Source of the DNA: Lachnospiraceae bacterium
Lineage (GTDB): Bacteria > Bacillota > Clostridia > Lachnospirales > Lachnospiraceae
Reading direction: 5' to 3'
Assembly: GCA_902363555.1 (NCBI GenBank)
Contig: CABJAM010000001.1
Span: forward strand, 186,001 to 250,000
DNA: 64,000 bases
Part shown: in pieces, positions 32,895 to 42,115 of the stretch
Numbering within the stretch: position 1 is the first letter of the stretch
Layout: every line of letters starts with the position of its first letter
Made by a program: the position numbers and the translations under genes
Notes under the pieces: model-generated
The model's database searches: none
What the model saw: the letters and a program-made list of their open reading frames with translations, nothing else
Told to the model about the DNA's origin: nothing

Positions 32895-34199
32895 ATGAAA
32901 TTTAAGAAATTAGTGGTTATGTTATTGACATTGGCGATGGTGGCAGGTCTTGCGGCCTGCGGAAGCTCCGGAGGGAGCGGCACATCCGGAGGCAAGGATA
33001 CAAAAGCGACAACAGCAAATAACGGCGATACGGATAAAGCCGATCAGGCGACCGAGGGAAACGGCGGAGAGGCCGCAGACGTGGTGATGTGGTATTATTG
33101 GGAAAATGAAAGTCATCAAAAGGCGCTCAATGAAATGCTGGATAAATACAATGCATCTCAGAGTAACTACAAGATGACGGCCAAATATGTGCCGTTTGCA
33201 GACTTTAAAAAGCAACTGTCCATCGGCGCTTCCGCCAGCGAGCTGCCCGACCTGGTGCTCCTGGATTCCCCGGACCACGCAAGCTATGCATCTATGGGGA
33301 TTTTTGCAGACCTGACCGGAAAATTTGACGTTGGTACATACTATGACGGCCCTGTTTCTTCATGTACCATTGATGGCAAGCTGTACGGCGTGCCGTTTGG
33401 CAGTAACTGTCTGGCACTGTACTACAACACCGATATGTTTAAAGCTGCCGGTATTGAAAATGCGCCCACAACATGGGATGAGCTTCAGTCAGCCGCTGAA
33501 AAGCTGACAAAGGATAATGTGACCGGTATCGCATTTTGCAGCCTGCAAAATGAGGAAGGTACGTTTAACTTTATGCCGTGGGTATGGTCCACAGGCGTGG
33601 GTTCCTATGACATCAATTCCGAGGGCGGCAAAAAGGCTCTGAGCTTTGTGAAAAATCTTGTGGATACCGGCGTTATGAGCAAGGAGTGCATCAACTGGAC
33701 ACAGGGCGATGTGATGAATCAGTTTATTTCCGGCAATGTGGCCATGATGATCAATGGACCGTGGCAGATCCCGACCATGAAGCAGGAAGCTCCGGATCTG
33801 AACTGGGATGTGGCTCTTATTCCGAAGGATAAAGAATATGCCTCCGATCTGGGCGGCGAGAACTATGCAGTGATTGCCGGGGGCAATGAGGCCGGAGCCC
33901 TTGATTTCCTTGGCTTTGCAACACAGCAGGATCAGGTTTCCTTTATGATGAACACCATGGGTTACATTTCTGCCGACAAGGAGATTGCAAAGACACAGTT
34001 TACCTCTGAGGATGAAAAGGTATATCAGAAATTTATTGAACAGATGGATTATACAAAGGCAAGAGGTCCTCTGGCTGACTGGCCGTCTGTATCCGACGCG
34101 ATTTCCCTGGCCTTTAATCAGGTAATGACCGGGGCTGCACAGCCGGATAAGGCCGCTGAGGATGCTCAGGCAACCATCGATAGTATCGTGACACAGTAA
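32895..34199 (+). CDS. MalE-like sugar-binding lipoprotein
   Basis: A 434-residue lipoprotein with a strong AGGAGG site. The signal peptide ends AGLAACGSSGG (lipobox Cys about residue 22). An 18-residue linker of Lys/Thr/Asn/Asp is followed by the binding domain starting DVVMWYYWENESHQKALNEM. Conserved SBP_bac_1 features include YGVPFGSNCLALYYNTDMFK and FISGNVAMMINGPWQIP. It is the first gene of a + strand operon with two permeases and a GH31 enzyme. A hairpin repeat and a leaky terminator follow it, so it is probably made in excess. A TATAAT hexamer at 32825-32830 lies 64 bases upstream. Confidence 0.9.
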   Translation: MKFKKLVVMLLTLAMVAGLAACGSSGGSGTSGGKDTKATTANNGDTDKADQATEGNGGEAADVVMWYYWENESHQKALNEMLDKYNASQSNYKMTAKYVPFADFKKQLSIGASASELPDLVLLDSPDHASYASMGIFADLTGKFDVGTYYDGPVSSCTIDGKLYGVPFGSNCLALYYNTDMFKAAGIENAPTTWDELQSAAEKLTKDNVTGIAFCSLQNEEGTFNFMPWVWSTGVGSYDINSEGGKKALSFVKNLVDTGVMSKECINWTQGDVMNQFISGNVAMMINGPWQIPTMKQEAPDLNWDVALIPKDKEYASDLGGENYAVIAGGNEAGALDFLGFATQQDQVSFMMNTMGYISADKEIAKTQFTSEDEKVYQKFIEQMDYTKARGPLADWPSVSDAISLAFNQVMTGAAQPDKAAEDAQATIDSIVTQ

Positions 34200-34223
34200 A
34201 TTCTGCATAAAATGAACATAATG

Positions 34224-34252
34224 GTAACCGTTCGGTCCGTCTGAACGGTTAC
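34224..34252. repeat. GTAAC-family hairpin, copy 3
   Basis: GTAACCGTTC, 9-base loop, GAACGGTTAC: a perfect 10-bp stem 24 bases after the binding-protein stop. The sixth pair is C-G here, against A-T in copy 1 and G-T in copy 2. Confidence 0.65.
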
Positions 34253-34265
34253 ACATAATAAAATC

Positions 34266-34321
34266 AGCGGCCGCACCGCAAAGCTGTATTAGCCTATGCT
34301 CCGGCGCGGCCGCTTATTTTT
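34266..34321 (+). terminator. Intra-operon attenuator/partial terminator between binding-protein and permease genes
   Basis: AGCGGCCGC (34266-34274) pairs perfectly with GCGGCCGCT (34306-34314), followed by TATTTTTTT. The long loop (31 bases) may allow read-through into the permease genes that follow 26 bases later. Confidence 0.65.
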
Positions 34322-34346
34322 TTGACCTTTAGAAGGAGGAATTGGA

Positions 34347-35246
34347 GTGAAAAAAGCAAAAAAGCTGTTCAGATATGACAATATCGGGCTGCTGTTTGTA
34401 CTGCCGGCGCTGGTTTACATGCTGGTCTTTGTAGGCTATCCGATCGTGGACAATATCATCCTCAGCTTTCAGGATGTGACGACGACCACGCTGACCGCGG
34501 CGCACAAGCCGTTTGCCGGGCTGGATAATTACATACAGATATTTAACGACCCGGTGTTCATAAAAGCCCTGTTTAACACGCTGCTGTTTACCATCGGCTG
34601 TCTGTTGATCCAGTTTATCATCGGATTTGCCCTGGCTGTATTTTTCAATCAGAACTTTAAGTTTGCCAAACCGATCCGCGGCCTTTTGATGATGCCGTGG
34701 ATGATTCCCATTACGGTAACGGCGCTGATGTTTAAGTTTATATTCGGAACGGATGTGGGTATTCTCAATTATGCGCTGCAAAGTCTGGGGATCATTACCC
34801 AGAATATTGACTGGCTCACCTCCACCGGCACGGCCATGATCGCGATCATCGTGACCAATGTGTGGATCGGTATTCCATTTAATATGATCCTGATTTCTAC
34901 CGGGCTGACCACCATCCCTCAGGAGCTTTACGAGGCGGCGTCCATTGACGGGGCAAATAAGGTCCAGTCCTTTTTCCGGATCACCCTGCCGCTGTTAAAG
35001 CCGACCATTGAATCCGTGCTGATTCTTGGATTCATTTACACATTCAAGGTATTCGATCTGGTTTACGTTATGACCGGCGGCGGACCGGTAAACTCCACCC
35101 ATATGCTGTCCACCTACTCTTATAAGCTGTCCTTTGAAATGTTCAAATACAGCAAGGGCTCGGCGGTGGCCAACGTACTGCTTGTGATACTGCTGATCGT
35201 GGGCTTCTTCTATCTGAAATCCACATCCTCGGACGAAGACGCATAA
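34347..35246 (+). CDS. Sugar ABC transporter permease, MalF/UgpA family
   Basis: A 299-residue permease starting at GTG (34347), 7 bases after AGAAGGAGGA. It has six helices; the first is IGLLFVLPALVYMLVFVGYP. The EAA loop is canonical: LYEAASIDGANKVQSFFRITLP. The family segment VMTGGGPVNSTHMLSTYSY is near the C-terminus. It pairs with the permease at 35262. No ATPase gene is in this operon, so the importer must borrow one, such as the MsmK-like ATPase at 30716-31828. Confidence 0.93.
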   Translation: MKKAKKLFRYDNIGLLFVLPALVYMLVFVGYPIVDNIILSFQDVTTTTLTAAHKPFAGLDNYIQIFNDPVFIKALFNTLLFTIGCLLIQFIIGFALAVFFNQNFKFAKPIRGLLMMPWMIPITVTALMFKFIFGTDVGILNYALQSLGIITQNIDWLTSTGTAMIAIIVTNVWIGIPFNMILISTGLTTIPQELYEAASIDGANKVQSFFRITLPLLKPTIESVLILGFIYTFKVFDLVYVMTGGGPVNSTHMLSTYSYKLSFEMFKYSKGSAVANVLLVILLIVGFFYLKSTSSDEDA

Positions 35247-35261
35247 AAGGGGGAATTTATT

Positions 35262-36104
35262 ATGGAAAAAAGAATTACCGGAAAGAAAAATGTGGTATTA
35301 TGTATTATATCTGTAATTATTTTGTGCGTGCTGTTATTTCCTCTGTTCTGGATCGTTGTGACCAGCCTGAAGACCGAGCAGGAGATCTTTAGAATTCCGC
35401 CAACGATCTTCCCCGAGGTCATCAATACGAAATCCTATGCCGCACAGGTGGAAACCGGCGATTTTAATATGTTCCGTTCTTTTGGAAACAGCCTTTTAAT
35501 TTCCATCGGAGCCACGGTGATCGCCGTTGTGCTGGCCGTTCCGGCCTCCTACGGTATTGCCAAATATCATTTCAGAGGTAAAAAGGTAATGATGCTGGGC
35601 TTTTTGGTAACACAGATGCTTCCGGTATCGGTATTGCTGACACCCATGTTCATCCTGTTAAAAGGGATGCATGTGTACAATACGCCTGTTGCAGCCATAT
35701 TGGCGGACGCCACCATTGGCATACCCTTCTCGGTGCTGATCCTTAAAAATTATTTTGCATCTATCCCAAAGGATCTGGAGGAGGCGGCTTATATCGACGG
35801 CTGTAACCGGTTTACAGCGTTTATCCGGGTGCTCATCCCCATCGCCAAGCCCGGTGTTATGGTCTGCTCGATCTTCTCATTCCTGTATGCATGGGGCGAC
35901 CTGGCCTACGGTATGACGTTTATAATGGATCAGCAGAAGCGGCCGATGACTGCGGGCATCTTTAACTTTATGGGGCAGTACGGCACAAAATGGAGCTATC
36001 TCACAGCGTTTGCGGTCGTTTCGATTATTCCGGTGGCACTGATCTTTATATTTATGCAGAAATATATTATCAGCGGTATGACCAATGGCGCCGTGAAAGG
36101 TTAA
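35262..36104 (+). CDS. Sugar ABC transporter permease, MalG/UgpE family
   Basis: A 280-residue permease with six helices, starting CIISVIILCVLLFPLFWIVV. The EAA loop is LEEAAYIDGCNRFTAFIRVLIP. The C-terminus MQKYIISGMTNGAVKG is typical for MalG. AGGGGG precedes the start. It is followed after 78 bases, with no terminator in between, by the GH31 gene, so import and hydrolysis are probably co-expressed. Confidence 0.93.
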   Translation: MEKRITGKKNVVLCIISVIILCVLLFPLFWIVVTSLKTEQEIFRIPPTIFPEVINTKSYAAQVETGDFNMFRSFGNSLLISIGATVIAVVLAVPASYGIAKYHFRGKKVMMLGFLVTQMLPVSVLLTPMFILLKGMHVYNTPVAAILADATIGIPFSVLILKNYFASIPKDLEEAAYIDGCNRFTAFIRVLIPIAKPGVMVCSIFSFLYAWGDLAYGMTFIMDQQKRPMTAGIFNFMGQYGTKWSYLTAFAVVSIIPVALIFIFMQKYIISGMTNGAVKG

Positions 36105-36182
36105 ACGCTGCGGCAAAGTGTAGGCTGGGGGCCGTTGGAAGTTCGTGCCAGATCATTTTATAATTTACGGAGGTAATTGTCT

Positions 36183-38168
36183 ATGTTATGGGAACAGGAT
36201 AATAAATTAATGTATCACTTTGACGCGGAGACGCTGGTCATCGAGCCCTGGGGAGCAAATTCGGTGCGTGTGCGCGCCACGAAAATGGCAAAGCTGCCCG
36301 ATGAAAACTGGGCGCTCCAGATGGAAAAGCCCGCGGCGGCAGTGGAGATCACAAAGGACGACTGTGGCATGACGATGGTCAATGGCAAGCTGGTGGTCCG
36401 GGTGACCCATGGCGGCAAGCTGATGATGTTTAATCAAAAGGGCGGGCTGCTTTTGGAGGAATACTGGCGCAACCGGCGGGATCTGACGGACAGAAAATGC
36501 AGCGCCATTGAGGTGGAGGCCCGGGAATTTCGGCCAAACGTGGGCGGTGATTACCACCTGACGATGCGTTTTGAGTCTGTGGATGCTAATGAACGGATTT
36601 ATGGTATGGGCCAATATCAGCAGCCTTATCTGAATCTTAAAGGGGCGGATCTGGAGCTGGCCCACCGCAATTCTCAGGCCAGTGTGCCCTTTGCCATTTC
36701 GTCATTAGGCTACGGTCTGCTGTGGAACAATCCGGGCGTGGGCCGGGCGGTATTTGGCAAAAATATAATGAGCTTTGAGGCGTATGGAACAAAGGTGCTG
36801 GATTACTGGTTCACCTGCGGGGATACGCCGGCCGAAATCGAGGAGCAGTACGCCGCTGTGACTGGCACTGTGCCGATGATGCCGGAATACGGCCTGGGCT
36901 TTTGGCAGTGCAAGCTGCGCTATCAGACCCAGGAGGAGCTTCTTAATGTGGCCCGGGAATATAAGCGCCGGGGACTGCCGCTGGATTTGATCGTCATCGA
37001 CTTTTTCCATTGGCCAAAACAGGGCGAATGGAAATTTGACCCGACCTACTGGCCGGACCCGGACGGCATGGTTCGGGAGCTCCGGGAGCTGGGCGTGGAG
37101 CTGATGGTATCTATCTGGCCGACGGTGGATAAGGAATCCGAAAATTTCCCGGAAATGCTGGAAAAAGGGTATTTGATCCGCACGGAGCGCGGGGTGCGCG
37201 TTGGACTGGATTTTGAGGGGGCCACGGTCCACTGCGATGTGACCAATCCCGGAGCGCGGGAGTTTTTATGGGAGCGCGTGCGCAAAAATTATTATGAAAA
37301 AGGTATCCGCGTTTTCTGGCTGGACGAGGCGGAGCCGGAATATACGGCCTATGATTATGATAATTACCGCTATTATTTAGGTACGGACCTGGAGATCGGC
37401 AATATCTACCCGGTGGATTATGCCCGGACCTTTTACGAGGGCATGGAAGCTGCCGGCCAGGACAATATCGTCAATCTGCTGCGCTGCGCCTGGGCCGGAA
37501 GCCAGAGGTACGGGGCGCTTGTGTGGTCCGGCGACATTGCCTCCAGCTTTGACAGTATGCGTAATCAATTGGCGGCGGGCCTGAATATGGGGCTGGCGGG
37601 GATTCCATGGTGGACGACGGATATCGGCGGTTTCCACGGCGGCGACCCCAATGACCCGAAATTCCGGGAGCTGTTCGTGCGCTGGTTCCAGTGGGGCACT
37701 TTCTGTCCAGTCATGCGCCTCCATGGCGACCGCGAGCCCAGACAGCCCCAGTTTGGCACCACTGGCGGCGCTCATTGCTGCTCCGGCGCGGCCAATGAGG
37801 TGTGGAGCTACGGCGATGAGGTCTATGCGATTTGTAAAAAATATATGGAGCTGAGAGAACAGATGCGCCCATACACCCGAAAGCTCATGGCCGAGGCCCA
37901 CGAAAAGGGAACGCCGGTCATGCGGACGCTCTTTTACGAGTTCCCGGAGGATAAGACGGCCTGGACCGTGGAGGATGAATTCTGCTACGGCAGCGAGCTG
38001 CTGGTGGCACCCATATTGGAGGCCGGGGCCACGGCCCGGAATGTGTATCTTCCGGAGGGTAATTCCTGGATTTTTGTGGATAACGATACGGTTTTTGAGG
38101 GCGGCCAGTGGATAACTGTGCCGGTGACGCTGGAATCTATGCCGGTGTTTCGGAAGAAATCGCGCTGA
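36183..38168 (+). CDS. GH31 alpha-glycosidase (alpha-xylosidase/alpha-glucosidase type)
   Basis: A 661-residue cytoplasmic enzyme starting at ATG 36183 after GGAGG. The N-terminal beta-sandwich (to about residue 230) is followed by a TIM barrel. The nucleophile region is RVFWLDEAEPEYTAYD with D381. The acid/base region is LVWSGDIASSFDSM with D451. The 70-residue spacing agrees with GH31 enzymes. FWQCKLRYQTQEE and GIPWWTTDIGGF are other family marks, and RLHGDREP resembles the region in alpha-xylosidases. It should remove an alpha-linked xylose or glucose from an oligosaccharide imported by the upstream ABC system. Closely related GH31 members act on either sugar, so specificity is open. Confidence 0.9.
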   Translation: MLWEQDNKLMYHFDAETLVIEPWGANSVRVRATKMAKLPDENWALQMEKPAAAVEITKDDCGMTMVNGKLVVRVTHGGKLMMFNQKGGLLLEEYWRNRRDLTDRKCSAIEVEAREFRPNVGGDYHLTMRFESVDANERIYGMGQYQQPYLNLKGADLELAHRNSQASVPFAISSLGYGLLWNNPGVGRAVFGKNIMSFEAYGTKVLDYWFTCGDTPAEIEEQYAAVTGTVPMMPEYGLGFWQCKLRYQTQEELLNVAREYKRRGLPLDLIVIDFFHWPKQGEWKFDPTYWPDPDGMVRELRELGVELMVSIWPTVDKESENFPEMLEKGYLIRTERGVRVGLDFEGATVHCDVTNPGAREFLWERVRKNYYEKGIRVFWLDEAEPEYTAYDYDNYRYYLGTDLEIGNIYPVDYARTFYEGMEAAGQDNIVNLLRCAWAGSQRYGALVWSGDIASSFDSMRNQLAAGLNMGLAGIPWWTTDIGGFHGGDPNDPKFRELFVRWFQWGTFCPVMRLHGDREPRQPQFGTTGGAHCCSGAANEVWSYGDEVYAICKKYMELREQMRPYTRKLMAEAHEKGTPVMRTLFYEFPEDKTAWTVEDEFCYGSELLVAPILEAGATARNVYLPEGNSWIFVDNDTVFEGGQWITVPVTLESMPVFRKKSR

Positions 38169-38206
38169 ACTCGATGCGGTATAAAATTTAGTATTTATAG
38201 ATAACG

Positions 38207-38250
38207 AAATGTCTGCGGAAGATAAACCTTCCGCAGACATTTTGTTTTTA
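38207..38250. terminator. Strong bidirectional terminator
   Basis: AAATGTCTGCGGAAG and CTTCCGCAGACATTT form a perfect 15-bp stem with a 6-base loop, then TTTGTTTTTA. It ends the GH31 operon and overlaps the 3' end of the minus-strand Rpn remnant. Confidence 0.9.
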
Positions 38251-38556
38251 CTTTTGGGCCTGGAGTTCAATGACTAATTTTTCAATAGTTTCCTCGTCCT
38301 GCTCCAGAGCCTGGGCGATTTCGGGAACGGTACAGCCCTTTTGAAGCTTTTTGTTAATCTGATCTTGAAGCAGAATCTTCTGTCCTTCAGCAATCCCTTC
38401 TTTTTTCGATGCTTCCTTCAAAATCCGGTCATGATTTTCCTGATTAAACGATGATAATACTGACATTTCTACCTCCGCTCGATGCTTTATCAGAAAGTCT
38501 TCAAGAACGTGCTGATCAATACACGTATCAATGGATACGCTTATTGCATCCTTGAC
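38248..38556 (-). pseudogene. C-terminal remnant of an Rpn/PD-(D/E)XK-nuclease-family transposase-like protein
   Basis: On the minus strand the frame is open only from 38556. It reads VKDAISVSIDTCIDQHVLED, then FLIKHRAEVEMSVLSSF, then a KEGIAEGQK coiled region. That order (a helical segment, an FLxKHRAEV motif, then E/G/K repeats) is the C-terminal end of Rpn-type proteins, which are normally about 300 residues; the nuclease half is missing. An ATG at 38560 with a good GGAGG is in another frame and stops after ten codons, consistent with a deletion or frameshift. A shorter 72-residue frame starts at 38466 behind GGAGGT and could still be translated. About 270 bases upstream of the next gene hold nothing else I recognise. 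Confidence 0.65.
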
Positions 38557-38829
38557 TCATATATGTACCTCCATTATAAATTTTTTTCTACAATAATGCA
38601 ACGCCGGGTAAAAAACTAAATGCAATAATAATCCATCGACAGCGTTCGACAGGATGCTGCTCATTATTATTCGTGGCGGGCTTGTCACAGACACTGTAAA
38701 AAGTGTATTCGTCGGCCAATTTTAAGAAAAATAGGCACTTTTTTCACAAATAATAGCGTTCAAATTCCCCCGGATTTATGAAAAAATAACATTATCAAAT
38801 AGATAGATGCGATGAAGGAGGAAATTGAA

Positions 38830-40170
38830 ATGACAAGAAACAAAAAGTATTTGGGCTACGCCATTTTACTGAACGTATTGGGAGTTTTATTTATGTTCAT
38901 GTATTCGGGGCTGCAAAACGACCAGATCAACATTATCCAGGGCTTCAGCGGCTGGACGAACACACAGACCCAGTTGCCTATGACGGTCGGCAACTTTGTA
39001 TGTATTGTTCTCACATTCCTGTATGGTACATTATTCATTAAGTACGGCGTTAAGAAAACGATGATCCCCATTATGCTCATCACCGCCGTTGGATGCGTGG
39101 GGATCGCGGTGGCCAACGGCCTTGCAGCCACATCTGGAATTGCTGTGGCCGCAGGCGAAAATGTCACTGGTAACTATGCATTGTTCTTTATCTCGTTATT
39201 CGTAACAAGATGCGGCTGTATGATCTTCCAGATGGGCGGCTTCATGCTGGTGGCCAACTGGTTTATCCGTTATCGTGGACGGGCCATGGGCATCGTCACA
39301 CTGGGCAGCCCGCTGTTCTCCGTTGTGGGAACGTCCGTTATGACCAACTTCATAACGAATCGTCTTGGAAACGACTATCGTCCATTTTATATCGGTATCG
39401 CCGTGATCATAGTTGTTATTGCTATCGTATACGGCCTGTTTTTAAAGGATACACCGGAGGAAGCCGGTCTGTACCCCGACGGCGCCGACCAGCCGCCAAA
39501 ATCAGAGAGCGCAGTTTCTGATGAAGTGAATCTGACCGTAAAGCAGGTCCTTTCGGAAAAGCGCGGCTGGCTGCTGATCATTTCCTATGGCGCGTTTACG
39601 TTTATTATCAACGCCTGTATGGGTTCCATGGTTGTCCGTTACATGAGCCTGGCTCCCGCTGGCGCCGAAAATCCCATGGCAGTGTGGATCAATGCGACGA
39701 AATGGCTGGCAATGGGCGCCATCCTCGGTATTCCCATGTCCTATATATTCGGCTGGATCGATGATAAGCTTGGCTCTGTAAAAGCATCCATGGTTCTGGG
39801 TGCGTGTGAGTTTATACCGGTTCTGGCTCTGATGCTTCAGCCGGAAGGCGGAAGCGCGCCGCTGATGATCCTTTGGGGCTTTGGTGTGGCATGTATGACG
39901 GGTGGTGTACCGACACTTCATCCATGTATCACCTCCTACATATACGGCCGCAGGGAATACCAGTCCGCAAACCGTATCATTATGGCGATTCAGTTGATCC
40001 CATCCGCAGTTGCGGCAATGATTATGACGATTCTGATCAATTCCGGTCAGGCAATGCTGGCCTATGGTATTTTGCTGGTAGTTATTATTGTAGGCCTGAT
40101 CGCTACGGCAGCAATGCTGAAAATCAAGGACGCCAATGCGGCAGACCGGGATTATGCCAACAAGGCGTAA
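38830..40170 (+). CDS. MFS transporter, OFA (oxalate/formate antiporter-like) family
   Basis: A 446-residue membrane protein; the start at 38830 lies 9 bases after AAGGAGG. It has twelve predicted helices. OFA-like traits are the N-terminal MYSGLQNDQINIIQGFSGWT, the loop YGVKKTMIPIML, FMLVANWFIRYRGRAMGIV, and FLKDTPEEAGLYPDG at the end of the first half. OFA transporters move small carboxylates or other organic acids. It begins a probable operon with two beta-helix proteins and a VOC protein, so its substrate may be what those proteins act on. There is no sugar-specific motif. Confidence 0.85.
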   Translation: MTRNKKYLGYAILLNVLGVLFMFMYSGLQNDQINIIQGFSGWTNTQTQLPMTVGNFVCIVLTFLYGTLFIKYGVKKTMIPIMLITAVGCVGIAVANGLAATSGIAVAAGENVTGNYALFFISLFVTRCGCMIFQMGGFMLVANWFIRYRGRAMGIVTLGSPLFSVVGTSVMTNFITNRLGNDYRPFYIGIAVIIVVIAIVYGLFLKDTPEEAGLYPDGADQPPKSESAVSDEVNLTVKQVLSEKRGWLLIISYGAFTFIINACMGSMVVRYMSLAPAGAENPMAVWINATKWLAMGAILGIPMSYIFGWIDDKLGSVKASMVLGACEFIPVLALMLQPEGGSAPLMILWGFGVACMTGGVPTLHPCITSYIYGRREYQSANRIIMAIQLIPSAVAAMIMTILINSGQAMLAYGILLVVIIVGLIATAAMLKIKDANAADRDYANKA

Positions 40171-40259
40171 CCGATCAGAGGGAACGAACAGTTATGAAAA
40201 AACGGCTGAATCGTGATATTTTCTCCAAACTATAAACTGGAAAAGAGGTCAAAAAATTA

Positions 40260-41666
40260 ATGGAAACCTGTAAAATTAAAGGAAAACCGCTGGACAAGCC
40301 TGTCCGGCGGGTATGTAAAAATATGTTGTCCATGGCGGATATTATTACCGGCGTCAATGCCATCTTAAATCCGGGAAAGGAACCTATCGACTGGTTTGCT
40401 CCGGCGAAGGACGCTGTGGCTGCCGTGCATATTAAGAATGGCGTATATGATGCGGCTTTATCCAACGGTAAAGTGCTTTACGGGGGCACGGTTGGAAATA
40501 ACGAGTTAAAGGATATTAAGATCGTGGCCTATAATGGCAATGAGGGCGGTATTTATGCCGAGGGCGCTGCCACAGATGTAACTGTGGATACGGCGTATAT
40601 CAGCCTGGCCGGTGAGGGCTGCGGGATCGGCGGACCGGCCAGCGGCGCGGCTGCCAAATACGGCGCGCAGCTAACTCTGAAAAATGTTGTTATTGACACC
40701 AACGGTCGGACCAAATACGCCACAGCAGCGGAGGAAAATTCCGTCCTGAAGGTTTACGATTCCATTATCTGGTCCCATGGGATTCCCTATGGCGAGACGT
40801 ACGAACGGCCGTCGGCACTTATGTCCTCTCCGCCGCCGCCACTGGAGATGGATGGAAATACCCGCACCCATTGTACGATGTCCAATTCATACAGCTATTT
40901 TTATAACAGTAAAATCATCTGTGACGGCTGGGCGGCGCTCTCCACAGAGTCCTCCGAGGGCTTTGTTTATCTGGAGGCCAATGATTGCGATGTGGTGTGC
41001 ACAAAGAATGGTTACGGCGCTTATGCAGACCCGGGCTGTCACGATGTGTTCAGAAACTGTCACTTTGATATGGCCCGTATGGCTGCCATTTTGGCAGGAA
41101 ATAGTACGATGGAATTTGAAAACTGCGATGCGGACTGCGGCACATATTTCGGCCTGATGCACTGTGTCAACGGCTGGTGTGAGGAAGTGGGCGATATGTC
41201 CATTACCGGCGGAAAAATCCATACAAAAGCCGAGGCCTTTCTCATTAAAAGCCATAATGCCCTGCTGAATTTTAATGATGTGGATATTTCATCCGATAAA
41301 GGTATTCTCGTACATACGATCCTGAATGACGACCCATGTAAAACCCCTGTGGATGATCAGGCCTTTGGCGTGAATGTGAACTTTACGGATATGACCGTGA
41401 AAGGGGCGCTGATCCACGAGGATACAGAGCGGCCCATGTGGGTAACGCTGACCTCGGCAATATTAACGGGCCGGATGGTCAATACAACGCTGGCTATGGA
41501 TGCAGGCAGCAAATGGATCGCTGACGGGGATTCCACGGTACATCTGCTCAGTGACGTGGATATTGCCCAGATTGATGCCCCGGCGGGGGTGGTGATCACC
41601 GCTGTGGGCGGACAGGCCGGAACTTATACACTGGCTTCGGGTGGAACGCTGGTCATCGCCAAATAA
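40260..41666 (+). CDS. Cytoplasmic right-handed beta-helix protein
   Basis: A 468-residue protein without signal peptide or membrane segment, 89 bases after the MFS gene. From about residue 60 it is built of short repeating strands (LKDIKIVAYNG, VTVDTAYISLAGEGCGIGG, LTLKNVVIDTNG, LKVYDSIIWSHG, FYNSKIICDGW, VYLEANDCDVVC, MEFENCDADCG, MSITGGKIHT, LNFNDVDISSD). This is the pattern of a parallel beta-helix (pectate-lyase/adhesin-like fold). It has many cysteines and histidines for a beta-helix. Its strand order and phrases (strands with 'WSHG', then a 'STESSEGF/STDAC' turn) parallel the secreted protein at 42116, so the two are paralogues, one inside and one outside the cell. I recognise no catalytic motif; function unknown. 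Confidence 0.75.
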   Translation: METCKIKGKPLDKPVRRVCKNMLSMADIITGVNAILNPGKEPIDWFAPAKDAVAAVHIKNGVYDAALSNGKVLYGGTVGNNELKDIKIVAYNGNEGGIYAEGAATDVTVDTAYISLAGEGCGIGGPASGAAAKYGAQLTLKNVVIDTNGRTKYATAAEENSVLKVYDSIIWSHGIPYGETYERPSALMSSPPPPLEMDGNTRTHCTMSNSYSYFYNSKIICDGWAALSTESSEGFVYLEANDCDVVCTKNGYGAYADPGCHDVFRNCHFDMARMAAILAGNSTMEFENCDADCGTYFGLMHCVNGWCEEVGDMSITGGKIHTKAEAFLIKSHNALLNFNDVDISSDKGILVHTILNDDPCKTPVDDQAFGVNVNFTDMTVKGALIHEDTERPMWVTLTSAILTGRMVNTTLAMDAGSKWIADGDSTVHLLSDVDIAQIDAPAGVVITAVGGQAGTYTLASGGTLVIAK

Positions 41667-41680
41667 AGGAGGTAGTCATT

Positions 41681-42088
41681 ATGGAAACGATTCACAAACC
41701 GCTTCATGTGGGGATCAGTGTGGGAAATATGGAAGAATCTCTGGAGTGGTACAAGAAAAATCTGGATTTTGATTTGATCAGCGACGATTATGTACCGCCG
41801 CTGAAGGCAAGAATATGTTTTATCCGCAATGGGGATTTCGAGCTGGAGCTGTTTCGGTATGACGATCCAAAGCCGATGCCCGAGGAGCGCCGCATGCCCA
41901 ACACAGATTTACAGACCATTGGAACAAAGCACGTGGCATTTTATACCGAAGATATGCAGGCGCTCAAAGCGCGTTTTGTTGAGAACGGTGTGGATATTGC
42001 CCATGAAGTTATGATGGGAGCGGACGCGGTCATGTTTGTCCGGGATAACTCCGGGGCGCTGATCGAATTTATCCAGTCCGCAAAATAA
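41681..42088 (+). CDS. VOC-superfamily (glyoxalase/dioxygenase fold) protein
   Basis: A 135-residue protein, 14 bases after the beta-helix gene, with AAAGGAGG. The two beta-alpha-beta-beta-beta modules show candidate metal ligands in the expected places: H9 in LHVGISV, E in FELELFRY, H in TKHVAFYTED, and E in ALIEFIQ. VOC enzymes include glyoxalase I, epimerases and ring-opening dioxygenases; the module alone does not tell which. Its place between the two beta-helix paralogues suggests action on the same small molecule. Confidence 0.88.
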   Translation: METIHKPLHVGISVGNMEESLEWYKKNLDFDLISDDYVPPLKARICFIRNGDFELELFRYDDPKPMPEERRMPNTDLQTIGTKHVAFYTEDMQALKARFVENGVDIAHEVMMGADAVMFVRDNSGALIEFIQSAK

Positions 42089-42115
42089 AAAGTACAAAAT
42101 ACAAGGAGGTACACA

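Noticed and set aside
36105..36182. Possible riboswitch or terminator between the MalG-type permease and GH31 genes.
   Set aside because: The 78-base gap shows no stable stem or conserved aptamer pattern by eye.
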